Below, piece by piece: positions 18,143 through 26,090 of a stretch of 41,987 nucleotides of DNA (positions are counted from its first letter, which is position 1; each line of letters opens with the position of its first letter). The stretch covers positions 1-41,987 of the forward strand of contig NZ_JACDIS010000020.1 of assembly GCF_013839525.1 (NCBI RefSeq). The letters are read 5' to 3'. Position numbers and translations under genes: made by a program. The stretch comes from Chthonobacter rhizosphaerae (GTDB taxonomy: Bacteria; Pseudomonadota; Alphaproteobacteria; Rhizobiales; Pleomorphomonadaceae). A model generated the notes under the pieces. The model searched no databases, was not told the origin of the DNA, and saw only the letters and a program-made list of their open reading frames with translations.

Positions 18143-19495
18143 TCAGCGAACAGCGGAAGATCGACGGACTAACTTTGACCATTCAGCTCCGATCGCGGAG
18201 ACGAGGTGGGTCAGGGCGCTACGCTTGCCGAGTTCGCGCGCTTTCGCTGCCGCAACGGCCCGCTGACCAGTAACATCGATGCTGTAGGCAGCTGCTCTGA
18301 TCGCGCTTGCCAGAGCCGTAGCGCTGCCCGGCTGGACCACTGTTGCCGCCCCGCGCACAAAATCCGCGAGCTCAGTGCCGTCGTCCGCCGTTACAACGAT
18401 CGACCTGCCGCTTGCCAGCATACCACCAAGCTTGGAGGGCAACACAAGATCTGCTGCGCCAGGATCTTGGGTCAAGGCATGAAGATCTGGGAGGTTCAGA
18501 AAGGCATTGAGCTTTTCATAGGGCTGAAAAGGTAAAAATCGAATATTCGGCTGATGGCCGTAGCGCTTGGTTAGGTGAGCTTTCGCGGGGCCCTCACCGG
18601 CGACGATGAACTTGATCCGCGGATCGCTGACCAGCATCTCGGCTGCGTCCAGAAGCACCGATAAACCTTGCTTGGCGCCGATGTTGCCGGAATAGAGGAC
18701 GATGAAATCGTCTTCCGAATAACCAAGCTCTGACCTATACGGATTTGGCCCAGCAAGTGGACGTATGTGATCGAGGTCAACCCAATTGCGAACGATCGCA
18801 AGGCGCTCCCGAGGTACGCCCTTCTGGGCAAGCTTGTCCGCCATGCGGTCTGAAATCGTCACCACAGTATCGAGTTGAGCCAAGCAGGCGCGTTCGAACG
18901 CCGAGCCAATGGCCTTCAGGAGCTTGAAGTCCGAAAGATGTCCAATAGCAAATGCTGCATCGACCTCTAAGTCTTGAACGTGCAGAACCGTGTGGGCCCC
19001 AACTAGGCGCGCAGCAAGAAGGGCTGCCGGTGCGGCAAACAGCGTCGGCTCAACGATAAAAACCACGTCCGGCTTACGCCGGAGAATCTGCCAGATCGCA
19101 ACCGGAGCAGACGTGAGCGCAAAAGTTACCGGTGCAACAAGCCTCCAGATCCCACGCATCTTTTTGCCGAGAGTCAGTGGGCAGCGGTAAACCGCCAGGC
19201 GAGAGCGAGTCTGTGCGCTGAAACGATTTGCGTAGCCGGTCTGAACGGCCCAGCCTGGGTAATGAGGCGGCGTTGTGATCACCGCCACATCGGCGCCTTC
19301 CGCGGCGAAGTGTTCGACGATCTCGCCCGTGTACTTGCCGACGCCGGCAAATTCCGGTGAATAGTTCATGCCGTATACGACGATCCGCTGACCGGAAAGA
19401 GTGCCGCCCGTAGCCGCATCATGCGGAATGATATCGGCTACTTGGGCCGTATCGAGGAGTGCATGATTGGTCACGGGCGGCTCCGGCTTGAACAT
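18143..19495 (-). CDS. WcaI-like glycosyltransferase family 4 (colanic-acid type fucosyltransferase)
   Basis: A GT-B transferase of 450 residues from the chosen start. IVVYGMNYSPEFAGVGKYTGE, VITTPPHYPGW and TVLHVQDLEVDAAF are hallmarks of WcaI-type enzymes. The donor domain has VLYSGNIGAKQGL and DLVLPSKLGGMLASGR. In the colanic-acid pathway this family transfers L-fucose from GDP-fucose, which agrees with gmd directly upstream on the same strand. The open frame extends back to 19579 into gmd. ATG 19495 is preferred because it avoids a 67-base overlap, though no strong ribosome site precedes it; GTG 19474, behind GGAGC, is another candidate. The first 35 residues are an unusual extension before the conserved core. 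Family assignment is secure; the fucosyl donor is inferred. Confidence 0.88.
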   Translation of the reverse strand: MFKPEPPVTNHALLDTAQVADIIPHDAATGGTLSGQRIVVYGMNYSPEFAGVGKYTGEIVEHFAAEGADVAVITTPPHYPGWAVQTGYANRFSAQTRSRLAVYRCPLTLGKKMRGIWRLVAPVTFALTSAPVAIWQILRRKPDVVFIVEPTLFAAPAALLAARLVGAHTVLHVQDLEVDAAFAIGHLSDFKLLKAIGSAFERACLAQLDTVVTISDRMADKLAQKGVPRERLAIVRNWVDLDHIRPLAGPNPYRSELGYSEDDFIVLYSGNIGAKQGLSVLLDAAEMLVSDPRIKFIVAGEGPAKAHLTKRYGHQPNIRFLPFQPYEKLNAFLNLPDLHALTQDPGAADLVLPSKLGGMLASGRSIVVTADDGTELADFVRGAATVVQPGSATALASAIRAAAYSIDVTGQRAVAAAKARELGKRSALTHLVSAIGAEWSKLVRRSSAVR

Positions 19496-19512
19496 GGCGC
19501 AGATGGTCGACC

Positions 19513-20595
19513 TCAGGCGTCCTTCATGACGGTCGACGACTGCATCACCTTGAGATCCTCGTTGACCATCTCTCGGCATAGATCCCGGGCGGTCGTTTCA
19601 TGTGTCCACCCAAGCTTTTCTTTAGCCTTGGTCGGATCGCCAATCAGAAGGTCGACTTCGGTGGGACGGAAGTATCGAGGATCGATCTCAACCAGGCAGC
19701 GGCCGTTCAGATAGTCGTAGCCTTTCTCGTCGATGCCGGTGCCTCGCCATTCCAGCCGAATACCGACGTCTTCAAACGCCCAGGAAACAAACTGGCGCAC
19801 TTCCGTGGTGTACCCGGTCGCAAGGACGTAGTCGTCAGGCCGTTCCTGCTGCATCATAAGCCACATGCCACGAACGTACTCGCGAGCATGGCCCCAATCG
19901 CGCTTAGCATCGAGATTGCCGAGATAAAGCTTCTCCTGCTTGCCGAGACGAATAGCAGCAGCTGCCCGTGTGATCTTCCGCGTAACGAAAGTCTCGCCGC
20001 GAAGCGGGCTTTCGTGGTTGAAGAGGATGCCGTTCGAGGCATGCATGCCGTAGGCCTCGCGGTAGTTCACCACGATCCAGTAGGCGTAAAGCTTTGCGGC
20101 TGCGTACGGCGAGCGCGGATAAAACGGAGTGGTCTCGCGCTGCGGAACTTCCTGAACGAGGCCATAGAGCTCTGAAGTCGATGCTTGATAGAAGCGCGTC
20201 CGCTTCTCCATACCAAGAATTCGGATGGCTTCGAGGAGACGAAGCGTGCCAATGCCGTCGGCGTTGGCCGTATACTCCGGCGTTTCAAAAGAGACTCGAA
20301 CGTGGCTCTGAGCCGCAAGGTTGTAGATCTCGTCCGGCTGTGTTTCCTGGACCACGCGGATCAGGTTTGTGGCGTCGGTCATATCTCCGTAGTGGAGAAT
20401 GAACCGCGGATCAGGCTCATGCGGATCCTGGTAGATATGCTCGATGCGACCAGTGTTGAACGACGACGCGCGGCGCTTGATCCCATGTACCTCATAACCC
20501 TTGCTCAACAAAAGCTGAGCGAGGTAGGCCCCGTCTTGACCTGTAATCCCCGTAACTAGGGCAACTTTGCCCTTCCCCGATCCGGCCCCCGACAT
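19513..20595 (-). CDS. gmd: GDP-mannose 4,6-dehydratase
   Basis: An extended SDR of 360 residues that turns GDP-D-mannose into GDP-4-keto-6-deoxy-D-mannose, the precursor of GDP-L-fucose. [19 protein letters not shown] gives the NADP site, and STSELYG and [15 protein letters not shown] carry the catalytic Thr/Glu and Tyr-Lys. [18 protein letters not shown] and [11 protein letters not shown] are specific to Gmd. The ATG at 20595 is chosen because GAGGGA lies seven bases upstream; another ATG five codons earlier (20610) lacks a site. The WcaI-like gene follows 17 bases downstream, so both are probably one transcript. Product goes to Fcl, encoded on the opposite strand at 13.7 kb. Confidence 0.96.
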   Translation of the reverse strand: MSGAGSGKGKVALVTGITGQDGAYLAQLLLSKGYEVHGIKRRASSFNTGRIEHIYQDPHEPDPRFILHYGDMTDATNLIRVVQETQPDEIYNLAAQSHVRVSFETPEYTANADGIGTLRLLEAIRILGMEKRTRFYQASTSELYGLVQEVPQRETTPFYPRSPYAAAKLYAYWIVVNYREAYGMHASNGILFNHESPLRGETFVTRKITRAAAAIRLGKQEKLYLGNLDAKRDWGHAREYVRGMWLMMQQERPDDYVLATGYTTEVRQFVSWAFEDVGIRLEWRGTGIDEKGYDYLNGRCLVEIDPRYFRPTEVDLLIGDPTKAKEKLGWTHETTARDLCREMVNEDLKVMQSSTVMKDA

Positions 20596-21124
20596 TCCGC
20601 AATCCCTCATTCCACAACTCAGATCGATTATACAGTCGCAGCTATGTATTGTGCGTCATGAAGTAACGCATCAGCTTTACTTCCCTCGCACATCTGCTGC
20701 GGCCATTGCAAAACGATTAGGCGACCGTGGTGCGCTTGGAACCTGCACACCTTGCGCCTGAACTGCATGAAAAACTGACCCAGAACAGAAGGCCGGCGCT
20801 GTAGGTATTATCTCCAAAATATCTACTCCACTGGGAATGGAGCTTCGTTAGTCGAGTATACCATTGGCAGTTGGTTTTCAACAACCTCGTGCGAGACGGT
20901 TCGGGTGTGCTTTCCAATTAGCCTTACGCCGGTCTTGGTCTTGGCCGGCCACTGCAGGCGTCGTAACATACCGACGATGCACGTTCTTGCATATTATGGG
21001 CCAGCACTGAAGTTCGGCAAAACACCGATGCCGAACAGACGCAGGAGCGTCAATAGAGGTGACAAACTGAGCGGGATGATCGCCTTCTGGGCACTTTTGT
21101 TAGTCTCTAGAGGCCTAGTGCGGC
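20596..21124. other. Intergenic stretch between gmd and the IS element
   Basis: About 530 bases of moderate GC without a supported gene. A plus-strand frame from 20905 runs on into the IS, so any gene that once continued there would be interrupted, but its product is not recognisable. The interval presumably includes the promoter of the minus-strand gmd-wcaI unit; no hexamers could be assigned with confidence. Confidence 0.35.
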
Positions 21125-21128
21125 ATCC
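21125..21128. repeat. Target-site duplication, left copy (ATCC)
   Basis: The four bases before the left terminal repeat of the IS match the four bases after the right one (22420-22423). A 4-bp duplication is characteristic of the IS407 group of the IS3 family. Confidence 0.85.
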
Positions 21129-21146
21129 TGACCTGCCACTGAACTT

Positions 21147-22096
21147 TCATCCAGCGGCGATTAGAGCCTCGGCGGAGTGTGCGCCTTCTGGCGCAGGTGG
21201 AGCAATGGTCGATCGGCGGAGCTGGTCTGGGTTGCGCAGCCGATCGACCGTTGCGGAGAGATTGGCCGCATAGGCGGCCGGGGTCTGGTAACCGAGAGCC
21301 GAGTGAGGTCGGCTCCGGTTGTAGTCGTCCGCCCAGGCGGCGATCTTCGCCCGGGCATGGTCGAGGCCGAAGAACAGGCTCTCGTTCAGGAGTTCATCGC
21401 GCTTCCGGCCGTTGAAGCTCTCGCGTCAAGCGTTCTGCATCGGCTTGCCCGGCGCGATGAAGTGCCAGGTCACCCGCTGCTCGGACGCCCAGGCGAGCAT
21501 GGCGTTCGAGAGCCTGCCCCCGCGAAGGCGGGGGTGAACTCCGTGCCGTGATTGGAGACGATCATGCCCGGCTTGCCGCGCCGGGCGATCAGGGTCGTCA
21601 GTTCCCGTGCAACACGCCGCCCCGAGATGGACGTATCAGGGATCGCTGCAAGGCACTCCCGGGTCATATCATCGACGACGTTGAGGACCCGGAAGCGCCG
21701 TCCGCAGACCAACTGGTCGTGAACGAAGTCCACCGACCAACGGGCATTCGCCTTCGCCTCGACGAGGATCGGCGCTCTGGTGCCGACGGCACGCCGCCTG
21801 GCGCGTCGCTTCCTCACCGTCAGCCCCTCCTCGCGGTAGAGCCGATAGATCCGGTTGATGCCCGACAGCTCGCCGTCCCGGCGCAGGAGGACAAAGAGAC
21901 TACGGTAGCCGAACCGGCGTCGTTCGCTCGCCAGAGCCCGAAGGCGCTCGCGCAGTGCCGTGTCCATCGGCCGTTGAGAGCGATAGCGGATCATCGTCCG
22001 ATCCGCCGAGACGATGGTGCAGGCCCGCCGCTCCGACAGGCCGAGCACGGCCTTCAGATGCGCGACCGCGTCGCGCTTGGCGGCGGGCCCTACCAT
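21147..22096 (-). pseudogene. IS3-family transposase OrfB (integrase domain), broken
   Basis: The first 200 residues are intact in frame: a helix-rich HTH_21-type segment (RRFGYRSLFVLLRRDG) and the start of the DDE domain with WSVDFVHD and VVDDMTREC. Translation then runs out of frame at a 23-nt palindromic insertion (about 21510-21532) placed right after the SNHGTEF motif. Removing 23 bases restores the frame exactly: from the ATG at 22096 to the natural TGA at 21147-21149 leaves 308 codons. The restored reading continues SNAMLAWASEQRVTWHFIAPGKP and RESFNGRKRDELLNE through to the end. It still meets a TGA at 21426-21428 where family members read on into ESFNG. Two lesions therefore inactivate it. 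Confidence 0.92.
21510..21532. repeat. REP-like palindromic insertion inside the transposase
   Basis: A 23-base segment interrupts orfB. Its core is a hairpin with stem CCCCCGC (21517-21523), loop GAAG (21524-21527) and GCGGGGG (21528-21534). The same GAAG loop closes the hairpin at 41949-41968. The exact edges are ambiguous by a few bases, but the length of 23 is fixed by the frame of the transposase. Confidence 0.75.
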
Positions 22097-22356
22097 TTTT
22101 TTGCAAGCAGTTCACGAAGAGCGGCGGCATCAAGCATCGACTCCGCCAGCAGCTTCTTCAGCTTCGCGTTCTCATCCTCGAGTGCCTTCAGCCGCTTGGC
22201 CTCGGACACGTCCATGCCGCCGTACTTTGCCTTCCAGTTGTACAGCGTCGCCTCCGAGATCCCGTGCTTCCGAGCGAGGTCCGCCGTCTTGGCGCCCGCC
22301 TCGTGTTCCTTCAGCACCCCGATAATCTGGTCTTCAGTGAACCGTGCTCGCTTCAT
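22090..22356 (-). CDS. IS3-family transposase OrfA (helix-turn-helix subunit)
   Basis: An 88-residue protein with the HTH of IS407-group OrfA: FTEDQIIGVLKEHEAG then ARKHGISEATLYNWKAKYGG. It is followed by a leucine-zipper-like coiled coil (KRLKALEDENAKLKKLLAES). It binds the element's terminal repeats and normally joins with OrfB by -1 frameshifting. The run of seven A residues on the minus strand (22096-22102) at the end of orfA, just before its TAG stop, is the likely slip site. It appears intact and full length. Because OrfB is damaged, it could at most act as a binding repressor. Confidence 0.93.
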   Translation of the reverse strand: MKRARFTEDQIIGVLKEHEAGAKTADLARKHGISEATLYNWKAKYGGMDVSEAKRLKALEDENAKLKKLLAESMLDAAALRELLAKKW

Positions 22357-22419
22357 CTGTCCGTCCCTCGTCAGGCCGGACTCTAACGCGACATGGAGGA
22401 AAGAAGCAGTGGCAGGTCA

Positions 22420-22423
22420 ATCC
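22420..22423. repeat. Target-site duplication, right copy (ATCC)
   Basis: Right partner of the duplication at 21125-21128, directly after the terminal inverted repeat. Joining the flanks at this site restores an uninterrupted pre-insertion sequence. Confidence 0.85.
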
Positions 22424-22511
22424 ACCCGCAATCAGCGTTGCGCCGCAGTTGTACCGGATTCGGTGGGATGCCCCGGGAGCGCGGTCGAGGACTGCGGAAA
22501 CGTCGCAATAC

Positions 22512-23984
22512 TCACGCGGGTTCTGGCTTTGACGTAGACGAAGTGATGCCATCGCCGTGTCCAGATTCATCGTTCTCCTTCCACATTTCGTTCATTGTAG
22601 GCGAAGTGGCAGGGTTTGCGGACGTTCGGCTGAGACGACCGGAGTGGGGACGACTGCCTTGTCGTATCGATTTCCGGCGCGATTTCCTCGACAGGAAAGC
22701 GGGCATCTGAACCAATGGGCCCTCGAACGGATTTTCGTTCAGCACCGGACCTCGGCGGCGGGAGTGACTGCGACGCACCGGCTGGCGCGCTGACTGCGCC
22801 GCGACGAAGTACATCAAGAACGTGCCAGCCGCGAACTGACCGAAAAAGTCGATTTCGGACGTGGTACGAACCAGGAAGTAGGCGACCAGCGGGATGTAAA
22901 GCAGGACCCGCCGGTGGATGCGACGTGCAAAGAGCGGCGTTGCCAGACGAAGGACAAGCGTGCCGATCGTAACGAGGAGAGCGAGCAGACCGACCGTGCC
23001 GAGGTCGACCATGACCTGAACGAAAAGATTATGAAGGTGGAAGCCAGTCCGGTCCGGAATATTGAAAGCATCCCAAAGCCGCTCAGCTTCCGGTGACCCG
23101 ATAACCCAGAACGCCTGGAAGCCGGTCCCAAGGCCAGAGTGCTGCAGGAACACGTCCCAGCCAACCGCCCAAAGTTCTGTGCGACCCGAAACCGTTTCGT
23201 CACGACCGACGAGCTCATAAACGTTGATGGCCGGCAGCATGGTCGCGAGCAACGCAACCGCTGCGCCCGCCGCAGCCACCGCCCAGGGCATAAACATCAC
23301 CCGGAAGCCGTAGCTTCGCCTTCTGATGAAGAATATGAGGGCAGTCGTTGCCAGCGCTACGGCAAGCGCGATCATCGACGTGACGGATTCGGTGAGGACA
23401 AGCGCGTACCCGCAAACAGCAGCAGTAGCGGCACTCACCAGCTTCCATGTGAATGGCTGCCTGTAGGCGGCGTTCAGCGCAACAGCCGATAGCACACCAA
23501 GAGATGCGATCAGTCCGAGCTGGTTCGGCGAGCCAAACAGGCCGGTGAGACGGTAGTCATCCACCATGTCGGGCGCGACCACCGTGACGTCGTAGATCAG
23601 CGAATGGACGACAGTGGCTATACAGCCGAGCATCAAGCCTCGGGCCATGTTCCCTGGCGAAACAATCTGGGCGGCAATGGTCGCGCAGAGAGCCGTCGTT
23701 AGGTACTGAAGGCTGCCTCGAAGGGTCGCGTCCGGGTGCTCGCTCCAGAGTGTCGAAACAAGCGCCAGGATCGGCAGCATGAGAATAACGAGATCAAGGA
23801 TCGCTATCCGGATTGCTCTCGGCTTTAGAACGGCCGGCAGAAACCAAGCGACAAGCACCGCGACCAGAATACCTGAGCCAAAAACGATACTGTAGCTAAA
23901 GGCATAAACCGTCAGGGCGAGAGCCCCATAGGCGTAAATGGCGTTTCGCGATGAGTGCGCGACCACGTCTACATTCAGCCGCAT
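22512..23984 (-). CDS. O-antigen ligase / polymerase-like membrane protein
   Basis: A 490-residue protein with about eleven hydrophobic segments. The large periplasmic loop near residues 240-320 contains VSGRTELWAVGWDVFLQHSG and the hallmark HLHNLFVQVMVDLGTVG, where the conserved His lies in O-antigen ligases (WaaL/ExoQ type). LFGSPNQLG (near 150) is a second family motif. Such proteins ligate or polymerise undecaprenyl-linked glycans in the periplasm. The last 85 residues are a hydrophilic Ser/Arg/Pro tail of low complexity not typical of the family; it ends about 90 bases from the IS and may be a read-through extension of an originally shorter protein. Together with the polymerase at 245 there are two Wzy/WaaL-type genes in the island. 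Confidence 0.8.
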   Translation of the reverse strand: MRLNVDVVAHSSRNAIYAYGALALTVYAFSYSIVFGSGILVAVLVAWFLPAVLKPRAIRIAILDLVILMLPILALVSTLWSEHPDATLRGSLQYLTTALCATIAAQIVSPGNMARGLMLGCIATVVHSLIYDVTVVAPDMVDDYRLTGLFGSPNQLGLIASLGVLSAVALNAAYRQPFTWKLVSAATAAVCGYALVLTESVTSMIALAVALATTALIFFIRRRSYGFRVMFMPWAVAAAGAAVALLATMLPAINVYELVGRDETVSGRTELWAVGWDVFLQHSGLGTGFQAFWVIGSPEAERLWDAFNIPDRTGFHLHNLFVQVMVDLGTVGLLALLVTIGTLVLRLATPLFARRIHRRVLLYIPLVAYFLVRTTSEIDFFGQFAAGTFLMYFVAAQSARQPVRRSHSRRRGPVLNENPFEGPLVQMPAFLSRKSRRKSIRQGSRPHSGRLSRTSANPATSPTMNEMWKENDESGHGDGITSSTSKPEPA

Positions 23985-24456
23985 GCGAAAGAGCTTCTCA
24001 TGAATATGGATGGGCGCGCGCCTTGGAGAGAGCGCTTGAATAGGCCTCGGCTAACACCGATCAACTGACTTACCGGATACACTATCCAGCGCTGCGGGGC
24101 GAGTGAAGCGTATTCCAATACGCGAGCTAAGTAGTATGACGTATAGGAAACAGACGGCATCGGTTTACGCCGGCTTCGGATCGCGACGACGCTAGTAGGT
24201 ATGCGCGTTCTGACCTGCGGCCATTCCACGGGGCCAAGTTGCTGACCGTTGGTCCGCCTGGAAACGAAAAGCTCAAGTAAGCTCGGAGCGGGGAGGGGAG
24301 TTGAGGCCAGGTACGTGGGTCCCTTTGGGCATCCGGTTAAACCCTCATCTCGCCTTGCCTCCCCGGTTCCGTCCGGACCCGTCCGGCGCTAAGGTGCGGC
24401 CCCCCGCGGTTCGCCCTGGCGTTCGCGCGGCCAATGGCATGCCGGAAGGACGAGTG
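23985..24456. other. Boundary region between the polysaccharide island and the galactonate operon
   Basis: About 470 bases between divergent genes. GC content rises sharply near 24300, which marks the probable right edge of the island. The frame open on the plus strand from 24301 is not coding before 24457. Promoters for both flanking genes should be here, but none is clear by eye. The small palindrome CGTATTCCAATACG is present near 24110. Confidence 0.45.
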
Positions 24457-25374
24457 ATGGAAACGGTTGCGGCGGTCGACTGGGGCACGTCCAGTTTTCG
24501 CCTGTGGGTGCTGGACGCCGCCGGCGCGGTCCTCGCCGAGCGCCGCTCGGCGGAGGGCATGTCCACGCTCGCGCAGGATCGCTTCGAGCCGGTCCTGAGG
24601 TCCCATCTCGCGTCGCTGCCCGAGGCGGAGCGGCCGTCTCGGGTCGTGATCTGCGGCATGGCCGGGGCTCGCCAGGGCTGGCGCGAGGCGCCCTATGCGG
24701 ACGTGCCGGTCTCCTTGCCGGGCATCGTCTCGCGGGCCGTCACCGTTCCGGCGGAGGGACTCGACGTGCGCATCCTGCCGGGTCTCGCCTCGCGTGACGA
24801 GACGGCCCCGGACGTGCTTCGGGGGGAGGAGACCCAGCTTCTCGGCCTCGCCCTCGACGATCCGGCCCTCGGCGGTCTCGTCTGCATGCCCGGCACGCAC
24901 ACTAAGTGGGTGCTCCTAGAGAAAGGCGCGGTGCGGGGCTTCTCGACCGTGATGACCGGCGAACTCTTCGCGCTTCTCTCAAAGGAGAGCATCCTTCGCC
25001 ACACCCTCGCCGGGGAGGCGCCGACCGGTGACCCGGCGGCGGACCCGTTCCGGGCGGGTCTTGCGACCGCGCTCGCCGATCCGGGCGGCCTTGTCGCCCG
25101 CCTGTTCGGCATCCGCGCCGGCGGCCTCCTGTTCGGCACGGCCGGCTCGGCCGCCGCCGATCGCCTGTCCGGCCTCCTGGTCGGCGCCGACGTGGCGGCC
25201 GGCCTCGGCGGTTCGGCGGCGGACGAGCCGGTGGTGCTCGTCGCCTCCGGCCGCCTCGCCGACATCTATGCGGCGGCGCTCCAGGCCGCGGGCCGGACGG
25301 TCCGGCCCGTCGACGCGGACGACGCCGTCCGCCATGGTCTCTTTCATGCAGCGCGGCAGATCTGGCCTGGCTGA
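24457..25374 (+). CDS. dgoK: 2-dehydro-3-deoxygalactonokinase
   Basis: A DgoK-family kinase of 305 residues. It phosphorylates 2-keto-3-deoxy-galactonate with ATP to the 6-phosphate, the substrate of DgoA. The N-terminus VAAVDWGTSSFRLWVLD is the sugar-kinase phosphate-1 loop. VVICGMAGARQGW and VCMPGTHTKWVLLEKG are characteristic internal motifs, and the C-terminus shows the expected ASGRLADIYAAAL. ATG 24457 is chosen because GGAAGGA lies about seven bases before it; the frame remains open another 52 codons upstream without a ribosome site. It is the first gene of a four-gene catabolic unit, 62 bases from dgoA. Confidence 0.93.
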   Translation: METVAAVDWGTSSFRLWVLDAAGAVLAERRSAEGMSTLAQDRFEPVLRSHLASLPEAERPSRVVICGMAGARQGWREAPYADVPVSLPGIVSRAVTVPAEGLDVRILPGLASRDETAPDVLRGEETQLLGLALDDPALGGLVCMPGTHTKWVLLEKGAVRGFSTVMTGELFALLSKESILRHTLAGEAPTGDPAADPFRAGLATALADPGGLVARLFGIRAGGLLFGTAGSAAADRLSGLLVGADVAAGLGGSAADEPVVLVASGRLADIYAAALQAAGRTVRPVDADDAVRHGLFHAARQIWPG

Positions 25375-25436
25375 CGCACGGTCCCGACCGCCGGATCGCC
25401 TCCATCATCCTGACGTCCAACGGAGAAATCACCCGC

Positions 25437-26090
25437 ATGTCCACCATCAGCCCGTTGGCGCCCTGGCCGTCGCTGTCGCGCAATCTCGTCGCCATCCTGA
25501 GGGGCATCCGGCCGGAGGAGATCGACGGGGTCGCGGACGTCCTCCTGGACGCCGGGTTCGAGGCGATCGAAGTGCCGCTGAACTCGCCGGATGCGCTCGC
25601 ATCCATCGAACGGCTGGTGGTGCGGGCGCCGAACGGCATCCTCGTCGGCGCCGGCACCGTGACCATGCGCGAAGAGGTCGAGCTGGTCGCCGGGGTCGGC
25701 GGACGGCTCATCGTGTCGCCCAGCGTGGAGGAGCCGGTCGTGCGGACCGCCACCAAGCTCGGCCTCGTCACCATGCCCGGCGTCTTCACGCCGACGGAGG
25801 CCTTCGCGGCGCTCCGCTACGGCGCGTCGGCGCTGAAGTTCTTCCCGGCCTCCGTCCTCGGCCCGCGCGGCATCGGCGCCATTCGGGCGGTGCTGCCGGA
25901 CGGCGCCCTGCTCGGCGCCGTCGGCGGCATCACGGAAGCGGACTTCCCGGCCTATCTGGCGGTCGGGGTGGAAGCCTTCGGCCTCGGCACCAGCCTCTAC
26001 CGGCCGGGCGATGCCGCCGCCGACGTGGGCATCCGGGCGCGCGCAGCGGTCGCCGCCTATGATGCGGCCGTTCGAGGGAGGGACGCATGA
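25437..26090 (+). CDS. dgoA: 2-dehydro-3-deoxy-6-phosphogalactonate aldolase
   Basis: A class I aldolase of 217 residues from the KDPG/KDPGal family. It splits 2-keto-3-deoxy-6-phosphogalactonate to pyruvate and glyceraldehyde 3-phosphate. The conserved features are AILRGIRPEE (substrate phosphate/active site arm), EVPLNSPDAL, GAGTVTM, and GASALKFFPAS with the Schiff-base lysine. The 'NSP' after EVPL favours the galactonate rather than the gluconate branch of the family. It is preceded by GGAGA and its stop overlaps the next start by four bases (ATGA), so translation is coupled to the lactonase gene. Confidence 0.93.
   Translation: MSTISPLAPWPSLSRNLVAILRGIRPEEIDGVADVLLDAGFEAIEVPLNSPDALASIERLVVRAPNGILVGAGTVTMREEVELVAGVGGRLIVSPSVEEPVVRTATKLGLVTMPGVFTPTEAFAALRYGASALKFFPASVLGPRGIGAIRAVLPDGALLGAVGGITEADFPAYLAVGVEAFGLGTSLYRPGDAAADVGIRARAAVAAYDAAVRGRDA

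Larger units (their letters stand above)
21129..22419 (-). mobile_element. IS3-family insertion sequence (IS407-like group), inactivated
   Basis: A 1291-base element with 13-base perfect terminal inverted repeats: TGACCTGCCACTG at 21129-21141 and its complement at 22407-22419. The similarity continues inward with a TTTC on each side. The four bases ATCC flank it on both sides (21125-21128 and 22420-22423), the target duplication expected of the IS407 group. It carries orfA and a broken orfB on the minus strand, with an A7 run at their overlap for -1 frameshifting. The ends and duplication are intact, so insertion was by transposition. The damaged orfB means it cannot now move on its own. Confidence 0.93.

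Noticed and set aside
21548-22537. Plus-strand open frame of 329 codons through the IS element
   Set aside because: It is antisense to orfA and orfB, which carry recognisable transposase motifs.
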